Source: Pseudisothecium myosuroides (lineage: Eukaryota > Streptophyta > Bryopsida > Hypnales > Lembophyllaceae). Taken from it: DNA of 64,000 nucleotides. The first letter of the stretch is position 1. Each line of letters begins with the position of its first letter. This document shows, in pieces, positions 60,601-64,000 of the stretch. The stretch spans positions 188,501-252,500 of the forward strand of contig OX637290.1 of NCBI GenBank assembly GCA_951799445.1, written 5' to 3'. The notes beneath the pieces were generated by a model that was not told the DNA's origin, did no database searches, and was given only the letters and a program-made list of their open reading frames with translations. The translations under genes and the position numbers were made by a program.

Positions 60601-63600
60601 TGATATGGTTTAGATGGTTTTAAGAGTCTAGGTCCAAAGGAATGTGATTGAAATGTAAAGTGTGTGGCTCCTACATGAGGTTGAACTTACGTATCAAACT
60701 TGGTGGGAATGCATGTGCAGATTTCTTTTGAAGGTGGTGAGTACCTCGTCCAAGTGAAGGGAACCACGGGAAACATAGTTCCCGGTGGAACAATGGTGAC
60801 GTCCCTCACCTTCATCACCAATAAACGAACGCATGGACCGTTTGGACCGGCTATCGGGGGTGCATTTGAAACCAAGGCACATGGAAAGGTTGTTGGTTTC
60901 TTTGGAAGATCAGGCAGTTTCTTGGATTCCATTGGTTTCATCACGGAGTTGCATCCGGGCAAGGCCTTACCAGCAACAACAAAGTTAGGTCCATGGGGTG
61001 GTCAAGGAGGGCGTGAGTTCTACGGCGGCCAAGGTGACATTGTGCAAATTGTGGTGTACCACAACCAAAGCCAAATCAACGGAATTCAAACCACGTATGA
61101 GCAAGGTGGAGTTACTTTTGAACCGGTGACGTACGGTAGCACCAATGGCGATACATCCAAGGTACTAATCACAACCATTCATTTGTTCTTCAATAAAGCA
61201 TGCACAAGAACTAGAGAATATGCACAAATGCAAACATGGTGTGTTAATAAATGTCAAATACATAGTGTGCGTAATCCAAAGTCCAACTAAAATCATCTAC
61301 GTTTCATCAAAGTTGTTGTTTATAGGATGCGTAAGACAATATGAAGTAAGAAAAAGCATATTGACTTAGTACTGACTTGGATGCAGATAACCTTGGACTT
61401 TCCAAATGAATACTTAACTCAAGTAAAGGGAACCACGGCCAAGGTGGGTTTCTTTAGTTCGCATCAAGTAATCACTTCCTTGACATTCATCACCAACAAG
61501 CATGCCTACGGTCCTTTCGGTGTATTAACCGGATCGGAGTTTGAGAGTTCCCCAAATACATTAGTGACTGGATTCTACGGTAGGGCGGGCAATGCCTTAG
61601 ACCAATTTGGAGTCATTACCATAGTTGATTGGGAGACAACAAACAGCTACTTCCTAACTCACACTCTTCAAACAACAAGTGGTGTGCACCTCTTGAGTGA
61701 GCCCGCTACCAAGCCGGGTGTAGCTGCATTGCACAGGCCGGCGTCAAGTGCATTGAGCCCCGGATTGGGTGGAGTGCCACAAGAACCTTCCAAGGTACTT
61801 GCCCCTTGCCATCTTGAGGACACATGCTTTGTTGTAGGCATTGTTAGGAGGTCGAATTGTTGTCCCCGTGCATGTGTGCACGGGGTGGCCTTGACATTTT
61901 CTTACCCATGTCGACGCAATTTGTTTCAACACCAGTGGGGCTAGGTAGCCATGTCTTGGGCTTGCAGGTATGCATTGACGCAATGATGTGGACAAAATGC
62001 AGGGCTTGGAAGGAAAACCCGCAACATCCCCCGCACAAGGCAAGAGGCCTCCATCTCTTGTGGGAGACCAATCACCGCACACGGATGTTGGCATCGCGGT
62101 GGGCGAGAAGCCCCCCTCGGGCGACAAGGACTTTCCAACGGCCAAACCGACAGAGCCCACCACCGAGCCGGGTGTAGATGCATTGCTTAGGCCGGCATCA
62201 AGTGCTTTGAGCCCCGGATTGGGTGGAGTGCCACAAGAACCTTCCAAGGTACTTGCCCCTTGCCATCTTGAGGACACACGCTTTGTTGTAGGCATTGTCA
62301 GGAGATCGAATTGTTGTCCCCATGCATGTGTGCACGGGGTGGCCTTGACATTTTCTTACCCATGTCGTCGCAATTTGTTTCAACACCAGTGGGGCTAGGT
62401 AGCCATATCTTGGGCTTGCGGGTATCCATTGACGCAATGATGTGGACAAAATGCAGGGCTTGGAAGGGAAACCCGCAACATCCCCCGCACCAAGCAAGAG
62501 GCCTCCATCTCTTGTGGGAGACCAATCACCGCACACGGATGTTGGCATCGCGGTGGGCGAGAAGCCCCCCTCGGGCGACAAGGACTTCCCAACGGCCAAA
62601 CCGACAGAGCCCACCACCGAGCCGGGTGTAGTTGCATTGCACAGGCCGGCGTCAAGTGCATTGAGCCCCGGATTGGGTGGAGTGCCACAAGAACCTTCCA
62701 AGGTACTTGCCCCTTGCCATCTTGAGGACACACGCTTTGTTGTAGGCATTGTTAGGAGGTCGAATTGTTGTCCCCGTGCATGTGTGCACGGGGTGGCCTT
62801 GACATTTTCTTACCCATGTCGACGCAATTTGTTTCAACACCAGTGGGGCTAGGTAGCCATGTCTTGGACTTGCAGGTATGCATTGACGCAATGATGTGGA
62901 CAAAATGCAGGGCTTGGAAGGAAAACCCGCAACATCCCCCGCACAAGGCAAGAGGCCTCCATCTCTTGTGGGAGACCAATCACCGCACACGGATGTTGGC
63001 ATCACGGTGGGCGAGAAGCCCACCTCGGGCGACAAGGACTTCCCAACGGCCAAACCGACAGAGCCCACCACCGAGCCGGGTGTAGATGCATTGCAAAGGC
63101 CGGTGTCAAGTGCTTTGAGCCCCGGATTGGGTGGAGTGCCACAAGAACCTTCCAAGGTACTTGCCCCTGGCCATCTTGAGGACACACGCTTTGTTGTAGG
63201 CATTGTTAGGAGATCGAATTGTTGTCCCCGTGCATGTGTGCACGCGGTGGCCTTGACATTTTCTTACCCATGTCGACGCAATTTGTTTCAACACCAATGG
63301 GGCTAGGTAGCCATGTCTTGGGCTTGCAGGTATGCATTGACGCAATGATGTGGACAAAATGCAGGGCTTGGAAGGAAAACCCGCAACATCCCCCGCACAA
63401 GGCAAGAGGCCTCCATCTCTTGTGGGAGACCAAGCACCGCACACGGATGTTGGCATCGCGGTGGGCAAGAAGCCCCCCTCGGGCGACAAGGACTTCCCAA
63501 CGGCCAAACCGACAGAGCCCACCACCCAGCCGGGTGTAGCTGCATTGCAAAGGCCGGCATCAAGTGCTTTGAGCCCCGGATTGGGTGGAGTGCCACAAGA

Positions 63601-64000
63601 ACCTTCCAAGGTACTTGCCCCTGGCCATCTTGAGGACACACGCTTTGTTGTAGGCATTGTCAGGAGGTCGAATTGTTGTCCCCGTGCATGTGTGCACGCG
63701 GTGGCCTTGACATTTTCTTACCCATGTTGACGCAGTTTGTTTCAAGACTAGTGGGGCTAGGTAGCCATGTCTTGGGCTTGCGGGTATCCATTGACGCAAT
63801 GATGTGGACAAAATGCAGGGCTTGAAAGGGAAACCCGCAACATCCCCCGCACCAAGCAAGAGGCCTCCATCTCTTGTGGGAGACCAATCACCGCACACGG
63901 ATGTTGGCATCGCGGTGGGCGAGAAGCCCCCCTCGGGCGACAAGGACTTCCCAACGGCCAAACCGACAGAGCCCACCACCGAGCCAAGTGTAGTTGCATT
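39375..64000 (+). CDS. Giant multi-domain jacalin-related lectin gene with tandem Pro-rich linker exons (3' end beyond window)
   Basis: The gene is spliced from 37 exons visible here, all joined by phase-0 GT-AG introns: 39375-39605, 43152-43673, 45399-45842, 46091-46621, 47050-47532, 48594-49106, 21 array exons (49315+454k to 49560+454k, k=0-20), 58888-59169, 59494-59952, 60126-60572, 60721-61161, 61387-61794, then 62003-62248, 62457-62702, 62911-63156, 63365-63610 and 63819 onward. An in-frame TGA directly precedes the ATG. Nine complete jacalin domains (GPWGG ... GDIVEI ... SLTFITNK..YGPYG ... GRxGxxLDQIGVIT) are predicted, J1-J5, a linker, J6-J9, then a second linker. Jacalin-related lectins bind mannose-type or galactose-type glycans through beta-prism folds and often act in stress or defence. 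No signal peptide is seen, so a nucleocytoplasmic location is likely. About 3,700 residues are encoded before the window ends. One long gene is the simplest reading, but two or more genes cannot be excluded without transcripts. Confidence 0.82.
39939..40860. mobile_element. TTAA-flanked inverted-repeat element in lectin intron 1, copy D
   Basis: It starts TTAACCCCTAAAG and ends CTTTAGGGGTTAA, a perfect 13-bp inverted repeat including the TTAA. The 922-bp interior is a diverged, reverse-oriented relative of 10784-11718. It has no transposase. It resembles a piggyBac-like MITE by target site and end sequence only. Confidence 0.6.
40875..41185. repeat. Degenerate CCATATC/CATATCC repeat zone in intron 1
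   Basis: Variants of TACCATATCCATA and CATATATG recur irregularly every 15-40 bp. Low-complexity, noncoding. Confidence 0.5.
41630..42200. repeat. Two diverged direct repeats in intron 1
   Basis: The block with TTTTTAGATATAATAATGG ... GATATATATCAAATTAGTC (from about 41634) recurs from about 42054 as TTTTTTAGACATGGTAATAA ... TTATATATCAAATTAGTC. Confidence 0.6.
43152..43673 (+). CDS. Exon 2: C-half of J1, Thr-rich linker, N-half of J2
   Basis: The exon has 174 codons between TTTGCACAG and AAG|GTACATG. The first half (ITLQYPDEYV, YGPYGKAIGTTF, GRAGTLLDQLG) completes J1 with an intact GxxxD loop. A poly-threonine linker follows. The second part (GPWGGESGSAFHDGHGRVAE) opens J2, with His-rich loops. 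Confidence 0.88.
43767..44077. mobile_element. MITE-like element with about 30-bp terminal inverted repeats
   Basis: The left terminus 43767-43799 (TATGGCGAATTTCATTAAAA then TGGCGGTATTCCA) matches the reverse complement of 44045-44077 with one mismatch. The 311-bp interior is noncoding and repeats ATCTAGG phrases. No clear target duplication was found, so the superfamily is unassigned. It lies in lectin intron 2. Confidence 0.7.
44082..44178. repeat. 39-bp tandem repeat, 2.5 copies
   Basis: CTATTTAGGACTGATTGACA followed by TGGTGGCTAAATATGTTTC occurs at 44082 and 44121 with variants, then partly at 44160. It directly abuts the MITE-like element. The 71-codon ORF across it is a repeat by-product. 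Confidence 0.75.
45399..45842 (+). CDS. Exon 3: C-half of J2, N-half of J3
   Basis: The exon has 148 codons after GTGTGTAG and before AAG|GTAATG. It opens ISFRRPEEYLIEVKGT and includes SLTFITNQRRFGPFG. The J2 sugar loop reads S-SRL-D where Gly is usual. J3 begins GPWGGDHGSQF. It has an uncommon C-terminal segment with Cys and Trp (FKSDCWGGENP). Confidence 0.88.
46091..46621 (+). CDS. Exon 4: C-half of J3, linker, N-half of J4
   Basis: The exon has 177 codons between TTGTAACAG and ACG|GTAACT. VTLNFPDEYLIQLKGT and YGSTSGRAF complete J3, whose binding loop is E-SIL-H instead of GxxxD. After a linker of about 45 residues, GPWGGQGGASFYDGRGDIYE opens a well-conserved J4. Confidence 0.88.
47050..47532 (+). 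CDS. Exon 5: C-half of J4, N-half of J5
   Basis: The exon has 161 codons between TTGTGACAG and AAG|GTGTGC. VKLDFPEEYLVQVQG and YGPYGSVSGRRF complete J4, whose loop (SPTSLD) keeps the Asp but has an extra residue and no Gly. GPWGGSSGQEFYDGRGDIVA opens J5. Confidence 0.88.
48594..49106 (+). CDS. Exon 6: C-half of J5 and start of linker 1
   Basis: The exon has 171 codons after TTCGGCAG. IQLDSNEEQVLQVNGT through GNSSKILHQLGVIT completes J5 (Asp of the loop replaced by His). A unique stretch with CHQC and CCGC motifs follows. The exon then merges into the last 42 or so residues of the 82-residue linker repeat (from about 48985) and ends with the same AAG|GTACTT donor as the array exons. Confidence 0.85.
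49315..58640 (+). repeat. Linker exon array 1: 21 tandem 454-bp exon-intron units
   Basis: Each unit is a 246-bp exon (GLEGKPATSP ... GVPQEPSK, 82 residues, about one fifth proline, no cysteine) plus a 208-bp intron (GTACTTGCC ... ACAAAATGCAG). Exon k spans 49315+454k to 49560+454k for k=0-20. No unit has an insertion, deletion or stop. All exons are phase 0 on both sides, so units can be added or skipped without frameshift. Units 7 and 18 have a TAG acceptor in place of CAG. The last intron (58641-58887) keeps the repeat's 5' part, then becomes unique. The encoded 1,722 residues are probably disordered. Long minus-strand ORFs within each unit are mirrored artefacts. Confidence 0.93.
58888..59169 (+). 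CDS. Exon after array 1: linker end and N-half of J6
   Basis: The exon has 94 codons after TTTTTAG and before AAG|GTTAGT. About 38 linker residues lead to GPWGSKEETTFYEGNGDIFE, the N-terminal half of J6. The second conserved Gly of GPWGG is Ser. Upstream DNA (58690-58887) is unique, which sets the end of the array. Confidence 0.82.
59494..59952 (+). CDS. Exon: C-half of J6, N-half of J7
   Basis: The exon has 153 codons between TTGTGTAG and AAG|GTAAGA. ITLQYPNEHVVQVRGT and YGPYGSVSRG complete J6, whose loop T-SCI-H lacks the Gly and Asp. J7 opens with EAWGGQGGESFYEGSGDVIE, in which Gly-Pro is replaced. Confidence 0.87.
60126..60572 (+). CDS. Exon: C-half of J7, N-half of J8
   Basis: The exon has 149 codons after TTTGGTAG. 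ISLKYPEEYLVQVKG through GKAGHFVDQLG completes J7 with an intact GxxxD loop. GSWGGPGGKPFSDGRGEIVE opens J8. The donor is CAG|GTCCAA, weaker than the others. Without splicing the frame would stop at 60591-60593, so this could be a terminal exon in some transcripts. Confidence 0.82.
60721..61161 (+). CDS. Exon: C-half of J8, N-half of J9
   Basis: The exon has 147 codons between CATGTGCAG and AAG|GTACTA. ISFEGGEYLVQVKGTTG through GRSGSFLDSIG completes J8 (intact GxxxD). GPWGGQGGREFYGGQGDIVQ opens J9. Confidence 0.87.
61387..61794 (+). CDS. Exon: C-half of J9 and start of linker 2
   Basis: The exon has 136 codons after GGATGCAG. ITLDFPNEYLTQVKGTT through GRAGNALDQFGVIT completes J9 (intact GxxxD). 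After about 30 unique residues it fuses into the last third of the linker repeat and ends at the same AAG|GTACTT donor. It is therefore the positional equivalent of exon 6. Confidence 0.87.
62003..64000 (+). repeat. Linker exon array 2: at least 5 tandem 454-bp units, open at window end
   Basis: Exons are at 62003-62248, 62457-62702, 62911-63156, 63365-63610 and 63819 to beyond 64000, again with 208-bp introns and exact 454-bp spacing. Three of the first four carry an array-specific variant (SPAQGKRPP in place of SPAPSKRPP). The array is thus a related but separately evolving set. The partial last exon has GLKGK at its start and remains open to the edge. Confidence 0.92.

Noticed and set aside
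49300..63730. Plus-strand ORFs of 126-136 codons in each array unit
   Set aside because: Each is the real 82-codon exon extended upstream into the previous intron and downstream through the next donor. The splice model explains them better.
48800..63979. Many minus-strand ORFs of 112-223 codons across the lectin arrays
   Set aside because: They repeat every 454 bp as mirror images of the plus-strand exon-intron units, cross conserved splice sites and have no independent family signal.

Overview
This window looks like nuclear DNA of a land plant. The evidence is split genes with GT-AG introns, plant-type CCCTAAA repeats, a CACTA (En/Spm-like) transposon, a retroelement long terminal repeat (LTR), AT-rich satellite DNA and a multi-domain jacalin-related lectin gene. 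The species cannot be fixed from sequence alone. No rRNA, tRNA or prokaryotic features were seen.

Layout. Positions 1-3905 hold two unrelated tandem satellites, one of about 176 bp and one of about 291 bp. A short telomere-type tract (4241-4270) lies at the left edge of a large segmental duplication. Copy 1 covers about 4266-19860 and copy 2 covers about 22000-34116, with a unique 2.1-kb spacer between them. A shorter, more diverged third copy covers about 34117-36150. Copy 1 alone carries a 3,472-bp insertion (4774-8245) with TG...CA ends and a 5-bp target duplication. It is best read as a solo LTR and contains a 542-codon minus-strand ORF. The duplicated unit also holds a long imperfect inverted repeat, a TTAA-flanked 0.93-kb element, a 2,296-bp non-autonomous CACTA element with its ATT target duplication, and possible gene remnants.

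From 39375 to the right edge runs one very large plus-strand gene for a multi-jacalin lectin. All introns are phase 0. Each lectin domain is cut by an intron, so most exons carry the C-terminal half of one domain, a linker and the N-terminal half of the next. Nine complete domains (J1-J9) are visible. After J5 the gene contains 21 tandem copies of a 454-bp unit. Each unit is one 246-bp exon (82 residues, Pro-rich) plus one 208-bp intron, with no length change in any copy. After J9 a second array of the same unit starts (at least five exons) and runs off the window. The reading frame stays open through all 37 exons, giving about 3,700 residues so far.

The outstanding observation is this exon-by-exon expansion of a proline-rich linker inside a lectin gene. 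The array has a nested higher-order repeat structure, which points to recent unequal crossing-over. The two arrays follow similar four-domain blocks (J2-J5 and J6-J9), so the gene appears to have grown at three levels: domain, four-domain module and linker exon. Only J1 and J7-J9 keep the GxxxD sugar-binding loop, so the domains may differ in binding.
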